From NCBI GenBank assembly GCA_028564925.1, contig CM053026.1, forward strand, positions 127,621,150 to 127,685,149: DNA of 64,000 bases, read 5' to 3'. The notes below the pieces were generated by a model. The model was not told where the DNA came from and did no database searches. It worked only from the letters and a program-made list of their open reading frames with translations. Numbering within the stretch: position 1 is the stretch's first letter; each line of letters starts with the position of its first letter. Shown here one piece after another: positions 11,543 through 21,680 of the stretch. The translations under genes and the position numbers were made by a program. The stretch is from Lithobates sylvaticus. Taxonomy: Eukaryota; Chordata; Amphibia; Anura; Ranidae.

Positions 11543-12650
11543 ATAAGCCAAGTGAAGAATATTGAAAAAGTGAAAGGAGAAAAACAATAGTGATTTTATA
11601 TACTGCTCTCAAAATATCAAATTTTCATACAAAAAAAACATAAACATGTACAATAATGGATAAATACATTTATTTATCCATTATTGTATATGTAGCGCCG
11701 ACACTTTTCTGGGGGTTATTTTTTTAGGTCATTTACTTTGGCATCAGTTAGGCTGGGCTGTATTGGAGTTCTGCCTGGTCATAGGTGAGGTGAGCAGCCC
11801 CAGAGGCCCTCATGGTCTGGGGTGGGGATCTGTCCGTTCCCGAGCCTTGAAACTGGCTAGTTCGAGGCCCACTAACTGAAGGAGGATTCTGAGGTGTCCC
11901 GGTGTTCTCTCAGGATTGGAGAGGCACAGCAACTCGTACAAGCGACCAGGGGAGGACTCTTCGGAGGAGGGCCAAGAAGCTGGCTGCTCGGTAAGAGCCT
12001 GGGAGCTGAGATTGTATGGACACTAGTGAATTCGCATTTCCTACGGTATCACCGAAACGGCTGGAAGATCCAGGTACCATAGGGAAAGTCCCTAAACCTA
12101 TCCTTCGGTTACAACCTAGTCTGTGGCAGAGACTTTTACATTGTTCACCTAAAGTTTCACAACCTAGTCTGTGGCAGAGACTTTGTAAAATTCCGAATCA
12201 CTTGTTGGCTGCTAAATCTACAGACAGGGGTTTATCCAACAGTGAAGAGTCCAGTTGCGAGTGGCTACTCTCTGGGCTATCCGAGGAGACATTCAATTGA
12301 TGTCAGCAGTTCTGTGCCTGAGCTTTATCACCCATACCCTCTATCCCCAACTAAGAGACTGTGTTATGTTGAACAGTTATTTTTGCAAATAAAAATCCTC
12401 AAAAGGACTTTTGAGTATCGGTCTCTGAAATTACTGGGTACTAACTCTGGGAACCCCTAGACAATGAACGACGAGCTACAAGGAGAAGGTAATCGGTAAG
12501 CCCAGAAAATACATAGCGGCCCCACATGGCGCTACATATATGTTTATGTTTTTTTCGTATGTTTATTTGATATTTTGAAGCAGGAAAGAAAAACACTATT
12601 GTTTTTCTCCTTTCACTATTTCAGGCTATTTGAGCCTTATTACGAGCGGC
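11543..12650. mobile_element. hairpin MITE interrupted by an LTR insertion
   Basis: The left arm (about 11543-11660) and right arm (about 12541-12640) are reverse complements, for example GGAGAAAAACAATAGTG against CACTATTGTTTTTCTCC, and share the run around CATAAACATGTA. A smaller palindrome lies at 11650-11687. The LTR-like unit at 11691-12536 interrupts the right arm; leaving it out restores a continuous arm. Confidence 0.75.
11691..12536. mobile_element. solo-LTR-like fossil
   Basis: An 846-bp unit begins TGTAGCGCC and ends GGCGCTACA, so it has TG...CA edges with short inverted repeats. It is flanked by a 4-bp duplication TATA (11687-11690 and 12537-12540). An AATAAA lies at 12388-12393. 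It contains no coding region. The edges, duplication and polyadenylation signal fit a solo LTR of a Gypsy- or ERV-type element; the family cannot be named. An 846-bp DNA element with other ends remains possible. Confidence 0.65.
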
Positions 12651-14009
12651 TCTATACATTTAATTTATTACACTTTATTATACAGTGAGTTGACCCAGGG
12701 TGCTCAGGTTGAAGGGTTCACATATCTTTTTTTCTCACAAGTGAAGAATATCGTAGTAATAATCAGCATTTAAAATGACTACATAAAGATTTAACACTTA
12801 CCTACTTTCTTTGCAATAGTAAAGCCCCTAAAGGCCACCTTCAAGCTAAATGTTTATAATTAAAAAATATCTTGCAGATGTTATGTAAAAAAAAAAAAAA
12901 AAAAAAAAAGCAGCACAGGCTGCAATACTCACCTTCACTCTGCGTCAATATCTCCCCTACAACATTTCATCAGTCTTTCAGGTTGAATGTCGTTCAGCGC
13001 CATTCAACCCTGCAGACTTAGGATATACTTGAATGCAGGGCATTATGGGTCTTGCATTCACTGTATAATGGTAATCATATCAGAATGTCATGGATGACTG
13101 CCAGCTATTGAATATAAAAAATGGCAAATTTTAGGTTGAAATAGTATATGTTGATATGATCTCCCTGTGCATGAGGAGACGCAAGATGAGTTTTACTAAT
13201 AGGCCAGATCTTTACATTATTACTTCTTATAGATATATTTTAGGGAAAATTTCAAAAAAGGAGAAAGAATGATTTGCATTCTGTTTGTATACATGGAGCA
13301 GTGATTCATTGATTGCCAACACTTAGAAGTTACTGCCTAGGAAACATTTGCTAAGGAACCTTTATAGTTCATTTTTGCCAGCGTAGGATGGAACAAATTC
13401 ATTGTGTTACTGTCCATATGTTGTACACATGTGGCAATGTATACAATATGCAGGGAAAAACTGGACTTAGTTAGCACATGTTATTTTTTTTAACAACAAA
13501 AAAAAGATTTCCGGTTCCTTGGATCCTGGAAAAGTCAGGGTAAGTGAAAGGCACTTCCCTGGCAAGTATATAAAACAAAACAATTCTGTTGTAGTCATTT
13601 AAATGCTTGCTTTTATCCATTAAGCCACATAGAGGTGCAGTTGTCCACAGGCGTGCATCTTAATGGCGTAAATAATTGAGGAAGTTTATACTTACCAAAT
13701 GACCCTTTTGTTTATTGCTACTCGTTCATGCTACTAGAAGCCATGAACTCAGTGATTGTGTAAACTTTGAGTAAGCACTGTGTGATCATAAGACTCTTCT
13801 AAGAGTCTATATTTTTTTTACAAAACTTACAATTTTGATTACCAGATTTCTAAGCAATGTTCAGCACTAAATTCAGTCTTCTGATATATGCAGGCCTTTG
13901 TATCATTGGGGTTTTTAACATTTTATATCACATATGATTAGACTGTTTTTCCTACAAGAAACTAATCTGGTTGGAACACTCCTCCAATTTTTTTTTTTCT
14001 TCTTTAGAT
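12651..14009. other. no gene; A-run and unique DNA
   Basis: An A run at about 12889-12908 precedes a short dispersed-repeat-like stretch. The rest is AT-rich and without supported features. Confidence 0.5.
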
Positions 14010-14015
14010 TGATTG

Positions 14016-14438
14016 AGGCTGGGTTCACACTTATGTGAATTGGATGTGCTTGTCCCTGCATCCAATTCGCATGGCAGGAGACTGTGATCAGCTCTCAATA
14101 GAGCCGGTTCCCACATTTTCAGAGCGGCCGGGGATTGCACAGCAGAAGGGTCCTGTGCATCTTTGGCTCAGTTTCAGGTCCGAGTTAAGGCAAAAATTTG
14201 GACCTAATTCAGACCTGAAATGGTGAACAGGGGTGCACCGGACCCCCTGCTGTGCCCTGTGCCACTTTTAGGCTGGATTCACACCTATGCAGTTTTAGTG
14301 CTTTTTGCATTTTGCAGATTTTCACTACAGTCCATTTAACATGGTTTCCTATGGAAGACGTTCTGTAGCAAATCTGCAAAATGCAAAAAGCACTAAAACT
14401 GCATAGGTGTGAATCCAGCCTTAGTGTGAACCCAGCCT
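14016..14438. mobile_element. MITE (outer of a nested pair)
   Basis: Perfect 16-bp inverted termini AGGCTGGGTTCACACT (14016-14031) and AGTGTGAACCCAGCCT (14423-14438). A second, related hairpin MITE occupies its right part. Short GGTTCACAC termini of this kind recur at 14455 and 62723. Non-coding. Confidence 0.7.
14270..14421. mobile_element. MITE nested in the preceding element
   Basis: A nearly perfect palindrome: the left arm from AGGCTGGATTCACACCTATG pairs with a right arm ending CATAGGTGTGAATCCAGCCT, and the arms of about 54 bp include AGTGCTTTTTGCATTTTGCA. The loop is about 45 bp. Its near-perfect arms suggest it is younger than the host element. Confidence 0.8.
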
Positions 14439-14439
14439 A

Positions 14440-16729
14440 AGATTTGTTTCTATAAGGCTGCGTTCACACCTTTGTGATTTGGATGCAGGCTCCGGTACAG
14501 GTCTGGTGCGTTTTGCACAAAAAGTGGAGTGTTAGCCAGGACAAAAGGAGGACACGGAAGGCAGGGCTGGAATATGGAGACAATAGGTAATGTTATGCAA
14601 TATTTATTTTAACAGGCCGTGGAGCAGGGCCAGCAGTGAAAAAAATACTTTGGCATGGGCTTTACTAGAATATTAAAAAAGAACATCTCAACAGGAAGAT
14701 TGATTTCTACTCTTAATCAGGGGTGATCAAAGTGAATTCTGGTAAATTTATTTCACCATTGATGACATTTTGCAGAAGCAGAAACTCTCAATCTAGCTAA
14801 TTGAGCTACGTAGGTAAAATCTACTTTGAAAAATATGTATATTTTTTTAAAGATCACGTTCACCTTTAATAAAATGTTACATGTTACACTCATATTTATG
14901 GTGCAACATGTAACATATTGCTTTGCAGCATTCCTCCCCCCTCACCCCCTGTGACCCCCCCCCCCCCCCCTAATGAGGTATTACTCCCTGCACCCTCTGT
15001 CACATTTTGAAATCCACAAGGCTGTGCAGGCAGATTCACTGGAATCTGTGAATGAATAAACTACAGTCCTGTCTTCCACCATGGCAAATGGGTTTGTAAT
15101 ATCAATGAACTGTAAGCACGCTGATCAGCATGCTTGTAGTTAAATCACATTGCCTACAGCTCAGAAACTCTCTGTCCGAACAAAGTTATGGGCAGAGAGC
15201 TCTAGACAGTGCATGCAGGAGCCTGACATTTCACCTGTGATCCACTGATTGTGGGTGCAATGCTCTGCAGGCTTCTGTCAAAACAATAATAAATGCCCAT
15301 TTTTTTTCTTCAAAAAAAGATGTGAATTTATAATTTTTTAAATAAAGATGAACTTAGCCGTATTTAATATAGCCAAGACTAAAGTTGCTGTGGATTTTTT
15401 GCTGTTCTCCTTGTTCAGTTTGTGTACCTATGCAGCGGCATCTTAAATAAGACCATTAGTTAAACATTCAATAATACAGAAATGCTGTGGCCATCTTTAA
15501 AGAGACCACTACGGGCAGCCATTTTTGCATTGTCCGGTATTATTAAAGAGAGAGGAGGTGGAGATGGATGTGACAGAAGCGTGAGGACATATATGGTGAG
15601 TGGATGTAGGGGTGTGGGCAGGGATGGAGCTGCCTATCTGCAAGGTACTTCACTTCTGGAGATCGCCCTGGAGTATATTGGGAATTCCTCTGCTGGAGAC
15701 AGCAACCAGGTGTGCCAAGGACCAGGTTGCAAGTGGCTGTTGGCCAAGGGCATTTCCAGAAAGCTAAAGGACAAGCCACTGCTCAGAGCTTTGACTTGGA
15801 AATCATGAGTCTACTCCTTAGGAGGGTTTGAGGCATTTGGCAAACACCTTGCATGATTGGACTGCATGATAGAGTCCCCCCCCCCCCCCCTCTGCTGATG
15901 TCTAAAATGATATCGTACAGAGTCTGTGTGAATGCATAGAGATTCTGGTCATGAGCGTAGGACTCATAAGAGCTCAAGCTTCAGCAAGCTGACTTTCATT
16001 TCTGTTGAAGCTGCCGGCCAGTGTGCTTATCTTGTTTACCACTGGCCAGTGAGAAAGGGACTGTTTAGCCGCTATATTTTAGACTTTTTTTCCTCTTGGT
16101 ACTAAGCATAGGCTACCCATACAGTAGCAGATTGCTGAAAAAGAGCATTGCAAGTGCTAATCTATCACCCCCTATCATTGCTTGTGTGCTCTTTGACATA
16201 GTAGTTGTCTTTTCTCAGATTTTTGCTGTTCAAATAAATTGTTAAAAAGCCCAAGGTGTGTCAGTAAGTACTGGGTGAACCAGGTGTATTATTTCCAATT
16301 ACATAGAGACATTATATTCAGGGGCTCCTTTGGGGTCATACTACAAAAATAAGGTGAGTATTTTTTTGCAATGTATTTAGGTTACTTTTGTTTATTTCAT
16401 TGAATGATTTTATTTGTGTTTGTTTTTCCTTTTTTGTGCATTTAAATGTTATTGCTTTTAATTTTTTGGTTTATCTCTCTTTGTATTTTCTTTCTGTGAA
16501 AAAATAAATCATAAAATAATAAGGTTAATTATGGGGCAGTTTTTTTGCATGAAAACAGGGTTGTTGAAAAGAGCCTCTGTAACTCTGAGGTACAACCTTA
16601 AAATAACTGCTAAAAACACTGCCTTCCCTGTTGATGCTAATGCATTTCACTACAACTTTGCCTAAATCTCTGAATTTTTGCTAAATATTTATTGGAAATT
16701 AAAACTTTAAATTTCTTAATCCCTACTCC
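14440..16729. other. no gene; poly-C tracts and unique DNA
   Basis: Contains another GGCTGCGTTCACACC MITE half at 14455, C runs near 14957-14970 and 15880-15890, and a short inverted repeat around ACATGTTACA/TGTAACAT (14865-14912). The 108-codon frame at 15482-15808 has no recognisable domain. Confidence 0.5.
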
Positions 16730-16732
16730 TAA

Positions 16733-17147
16733 TGCCGCGTACACACGAGGACAAAGGTCTGATGGATTAAATCCGTCTGACAATTTCGATCGTGTGTGGG
16801 CTCCATCGGACTTTTGCTGTCAAAAATCCGACAGACTTTAGAAATAGAACATGTTTTAAATTTTCCCGCCGGAACTCCGCTGGACCCAGTTCCTATCGAA
16901 AAATCCACTCGTCTGTGTGCTAGTACGACAGACAAACAACGACGCTAAAGCAGCTATTGGCTACTGGCTACGAACTTCCTTTTTCTAGTCAGGTCGTACG
17001 TCATCCTGTTCGAATTCGTCAGAATTTAGTGTGATTGTGTGTGGCAAAATTTGTTAATTCGAAAAGTTTGTCGGAACTCCGTCGAAAATCCGTCTGAAAG
17101 ACCGTCAGACCTAGTCCGTCGAAAAGTCCGCTCGTGTGTACGCGGCA
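16733..17147. mobile_element. PIF/Harbinger-type MITE with TAA duplication
   Basis: Termini TGCCGCGTACACACGAG and CTCGTGTGTACGCGGCA are inverted repeats flanked by TAA (16730-16732, 17148-17150). Many internal GTCCGACGGA-like motifs occur, but there is no transposase. It is the same family as 56540-56765, which lies in the opposite orientation. Confidence 0.85.
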
Positions 17148-17216
17148 TAAGAGGGTACACCAGTACAAATAACATACACTGTCAGATTTGGGTGGACTGG
17201 CAAACTTTGCAACTAA

Positions 17217-17314
17217 TGCCTCGTACACACGATCTGACTTTCCGGCGGGATTGTCCGCTGGACTAGAGTCCGCCGGACAATCCGGCCGAAAAGTCAGATC
17301 GTGTGTACGCGGCA
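17217..17314. mobile_element. 98-bp palindromic Harbinger-type MITE
   Basis: The arms are almost fully complementary from TGCCTCGTACACACGATCTG to the end ATCGTGTGTACGCGGCA, with TAA on both sides (17214-17216, 17315-17317). It lies 70 bp from the preceding MITE and shares its outermost bases. Confidence 0.85.
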
Positions 17315-17317
17315 TAA

Positions 17318-18241
17318 CTGCTGGCAATACAACAGCACACCAAGTACCACAAATGACTCTGCTATGTACACTGGACTATACATTACCTTCCAAAGACTAT
17401 TGAACTCTCAACCACACACACATTGTACTTTCAACCACTAGGAACTTTTTTTTAGTACTTTGATATTGCATCCATTCAATGAATGGTCACAAAGAAAGAC
17501 TCTTAAGAGAAGATAACTTTTGGGTAGACTGACCTTTAAAGTTTGACTTTGTCATATGCTATAGATGAGGATAGAGCTGAGAAAAACTTATATTAGTCTA
17601 CCCTCAAGCTTAAATGAAAGATAAATTATTTTATTTATTATTCCTGACCCGTTTTCATCCAGCCAAATCACTTCTTTATAGCTGAACAAGACTCTAATAG
17701 AGCACATATTGTACATACAAGTAGGGAAAAAAATTGCTTTTCTAAAGCACTTGTCTAATAAATGAGAATGAACGGTTCAATTCAGACAAATGATTTATTG
17801 GCCATGTAGTCTTCTTTTCCTCATTGAACAGAAGCTCTTTGTTTTGGGTAAGTTAGTCACCTTTATTCTGTTTCTCGATTTGTCAAGAGAATAGTGAGTT
17901 ATAACATCTTGAACACTACAGATTAAATTTATACTAAAAACATACACCAGAGTATCATATTTGCTGCATATCTTTGGCTATCGTGTCACTTAAAATAAAT
18001 CAATTACACCTCTGTTTTCAAAAAATCATGAAGCTGTTCTTGTGTTCTCTACATATCTTTTAACAGCTATTGCTACATTACTTGATACTCTGCCAATTTC
18101 CTTTTAAATATTTTAGAAATCCAAATATATAGTGAGTCATGAAATGACACAGCTATGTGGAAAATCATTTAAACTGTGTAATTTTAATGTAAAATATATT
18201 AAATCCAATTAACTAAAGTATTTAAAGATGTAACCCTTAAC
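17318..18241. other. no recognisable feature
   Basis: AT-rich single-copy-looking DNA; no supported gene. Confidence 0.5.
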
Positions 18242-18640
18242 TTAAAGAGAAGCTCCCCCCTCCCCCCAAAAAATAGAAAATCAGCAGCTACTAATACTGT
18301 AGCTGCTGACTCTAAATATAACAACACTTACCTGTCCAGGGATCCAGCAATGTCGTCATCCGAGCTGATTCTTCAATTAGCTTTGTGTGCAGGCACCGCC
18401 ATCTTAGATAAGGGAAACTGGCAGTGAAGCCTTCCAGGTTCAAAGTCAGATTCCTACTGAGCATGCATGAGCCACGCTGCACTTTGTGTCCCAGAAGGCT
18501 ACGGGGGGGATAGAAATGAGGGGGACCAAACTTCCACACAGATTTCCGGAAGTGGGAGCTGGTATTTGTCAAAACCAGGTACCAACTCCCCCCAAAAAGT
18601 TCCAAATGTGGTAGTGGAGGGGAGAGGATGCAAACAAACT
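18242..18640. mobile_element. dispersed TTAA-family repeat, partial
   Basis: Starts TTAAAGAGAAGCTCCC at 18242. The hairpin GCAGCTACTAATACTGTAGC, the ACACTTACCTGTCCAGGG block and a GCCATCTTAGATAAGGGAA block match, in reverse, the copy at 57720-58146. The right edge is unclear. Confidence 0.6.
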
Positions 18641-19086
18641 GAAAATTATTTCACTTTCACCTTTATTTAAATTCTTGATTGAATTTTCTTCAGGTTATTT
18701 GCAGCCACATTATGTGTAAATGTACTCCCGCAAAGACTGCATGCCATTTATCAGTTCATATATTTTTAGAGTGATAGTGATAACAGTGGGCTATGCCTGC
18801 ATATTGTGTGTGACAAGGTGACAATGCAGGACCATTCTTGGGAGACAGGAACAGAATGTTGTAACCCTATAATAACAAGGGCCTGAACTGTTATCTTCAT
18901 GGCAGGTTTACCAATCATTTTAATAGAAGCTGGAAGTATTGTAAATAAGTTTGGAAATGACAATATAATGTATTTAAATTCATCTTTTATTTGAAATCAA
19001 GTAGGAAATAATTAAAACCCCTGTAAGGCTTTTTGGCAATATGTGTCCAATTGAGAAAACCACCCTTCACCTTCTGTCTTTTAGAC

Positions 19087-19270
19087 CAGTGTTTCTCAAC
19101 TCCAGTCCTCAAGATGCCCCAACAGGTCATGTTTTTAGGATTTCCCTCAGATGAAACGGCTGTGGTAATTACTAAGGAGGGGAAACTGATCAAATCATCT
19201 GTGCAAAATAATGGAAAGCCTAAAACATGACCTGTTGGGGCACCATGAGGACTGGAGTTGAGATACACTG
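19087..19270. mobile_element. hAT MITE with perfect 8-bp duplication
   Basis: Termini CAGTGTTTCTCAACTCCAGT and ACTGGAGTTGAGATACACTG are inverted repeats. TTTTAGAC lies immediately on both sides (19079-19086 and 19271-19278), an exact 8-bp duplication as expected for hAT. The element is 184 bp and non-coding. Confidence 0.9.
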
Positions 19271-19438
19271 TTTTAGACACAGGAAGAGAGGGAAAATCTC
19301 TCCAAAGGGAGGACCCCCCCCACACACAAACACACAAATAGTTGTCACCGGAACAAGTGTCACCATTGGAAAATTCCATCCATTTCTCTTCCTCTTCTGA
19401 TGTCAACTGAATACTTTAAATTATCAGATCAGATGATA

Positions 19439-19446
19439 GTTGTCAC
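19439..19446. repeat. left target-site duplication GTTGTCAC
   Basis: Identical to 36619-36626 at the other end of the giant hAT element; the match can be read as 11 bp (AGTTGTCACTA) because the element begins TA and ends TA. Confidence 0.92.
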
Positions 19447-20279
19447 TAGGGATGAGCCGAACACCCCTGGGTTCGGTTCGCACCAGAACCTTCGAACGGA
19501 CCGAAAGTTCGCGCAAATTTTCGAACCCTATACGTTATAATGGACGCGAACGTTCGAAATCAAAAGTGCTAATTACAACGGCCAATATGCATGTTAATGT
19601 CATAAAACAGGTTTGGGGACCCGGGTCCTGCCCCAGGGGACATATATCAATGCAAAAAGAACTTTTAAAAACTAACGTTTTTTCGGGAGCAGTCATTTTA
19701 ATGATGCATAAAGTGAAAAAAAAAGGTGAAATTTTCCTTTAAATATGGTCCCTGGGGGGTGTCTAAAGTATGCCTGTGAAGTGGCATGTGTTTCCCGTGT
19801 TTAGAACTGTCCTTGCACAAAATGACATTTGTAAAGGAAAAAAAGAAGCCATTTAAAACCACTTGCGGCTTTAGGTTTGTTCTTAAGTAGAATCTGAACA
19901 GGTACATTATGAAGTGTAGCTCCATCCCCAAAAAATCTATTTTTAAGCTTTTTGGAGAACATAGAGAGGGGTTATCACCCCTGTAACATTTGCTGTCTTT
20001 GCACATCTGTTCAGAACATGTCACCTCACTTTCCGTCCCAATGACAAATGTTTTTGGAAAAAGTGGGGTTTTAATTGAAACAAGGATTGGTGATAAAGTA
20101 TCAGTAGAGAGGAGATACCTTTTTCCCAAATTAAATCTAACAGGATAGAATTTCCCTTCCTAGGGGTAGATTTCCTCTCACTTCCTGTTTTCTCTTTCCA
20201 TTTGCAAGTAGGAGTCGTTTGTAAGTTGGATGTTTGAAAGTAGGGGCCTGGCGTATATACTCTGCAGAAATTTGCCCTA

Positions 20280-20945
20280 TTAGATGTTGGTGTAGCCACA
20301 AGACTGGTGGGCACAGGAATGGGCCCTGCTGTGAGTTAATAGATCAAGATTTGTAATTGCATGCACCTGTTGAACAGGGCAGAAAAATTGGGGGTGGTGG
20401 TGGTGGTGGTGGACGGTGTTGCCACAAGACTGTAAGCTCTCACAGTTACTCTTGGTGGGCGCAGGAATGGGCCCTGCTGTGAGTTATTAGATCAAGATTT
20501 GTAATTGCAAGCACCTGATGAACAGGGCAGAAAATTTGGGCCTTTGGTGGTGGTGGTGGACGGTGTTGCCACAAGACTGTAAGCTCTCACAGTTACTCTT
20601 GGTGGGCGCAGGAATGGGCCCTGCTGTGAGTTATTAGATCAAGATTTGTAATTGCAAGCACCTGATGAACAGGGCAGAAAAATTGGGCCTTTGGCGGTGG
20701 TGGTGGACGGTGTTGCCACAAGACTGTAGGCCCTCATAGTTACTCTTGGTGGGCGCAGGAATGGGCCCTGCTGTGAGTTATTAGATCAAGATTTGTAATT
20801 GCAAGCACCTGATGAACAGGGCAGAAAAAATTGGGCCTTTGGCGGTGGTGGTGGACGGTGTTGCCACAAGACTGTAGGCCCTCATAGTTACTCTTGGTGG
20901 GCGCAGGAATGGGCCCTGCTGTGAACTATTAGATCAAGATTTGTA
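20280..20945. repeat. 148-bp tandem array inside the hAT element
   Basis: Five copies, the first partial, with starts of the GCAGGAATGGGCCCTGCTGT motif near 20313, 20461, 20608, 20755 and 20903, a period of 147-148 bp. Each full unit carries a GGTGGTGGTGG run and TGTTGCCACAAGACTGTA. It lies downstream of the transposase gene. Confidence 0.9.
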
Positions 20946-21575
20946 ATTACCCGCCCCTGTTAAACAGGGGCTGAAAAAATTGTGCCTTAGGCACTGGTGC
21001 TGGTGCCACAACACTGCAACCCCTCACAGATACTGTACTTGGAGCACAGCAGTCACACGTGTTGCGAAGCATTTTTTAAAAAAAATTGTAAGTACACGCC
21101 CCTGTTAAACAGGGGCTGAAAAATTGTGCCTTAGGCACTGGTGCTGTGCCACAACACTGCAACCCCTCACAGATACTGTACTTGGAGCACAGCAGTCACA
21201 CGTGTTGCGAAGCATTTTTTTAAAAAATTGTAAGTACACGCCCCTGTTAAACAGGGGCTGAAAAATTGTGCCTTAGGCACTGGTGCTGGTGCCACAACAC
21301 TGCAACCCCTCACAGATACTGTACTTGGAGCACAGCAGTCACACGTGTTGCGAAGCATTTTTTTTTAAAAATTGTAAGTACACGCCCCTGTTAAACAGGG
21401 GCTGAAAAATTGTGCCTTAGGCACTGGTGCTGGTGCCACAACACTGCAACCCCTCACAGATACTGTACTTGGAGCACAGCAGTCACACGTGTTGCGAAGC
21501 ATTTTTTTTATAAAAATTGTATGTACACGCCCCTGTTAAACAGGGGCTGAAAAATTGTGCCTTAGGCACTGGTGT
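20946..21575. repeat. 144-bp tandem array inside the hAT element
   Basis: Five starts of the GCCCCTGTTAAACAGGGGC motif near 20951, 21095, 21237, 21382 and 21526, a period of 142-145 bp; the last unit is partial. That motif is a 9-bp-arm hairpin. Units also carry CACAACACTGCAACCCCTCA and TGTTGCGAAGCATTTTTT. It ends about 105 bp beyond the transposase stop codon. Confidence 0.9.
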
Positions 21576-21680
21576 GGTGGCATGGATCATTGAGGAGGAG
21601 GAAGAGGATAGTCAGTGAACATAAGAGGACAGTCACTCAGCATCAGCATAGGCAGTCTTGAAGGGATGTGACATTAAAAA

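Noticed and set aside
15482-15808. Possible host exon
   Set aside because: No codon bias, domain or good splice sites at both edges; the frame is of chance length.
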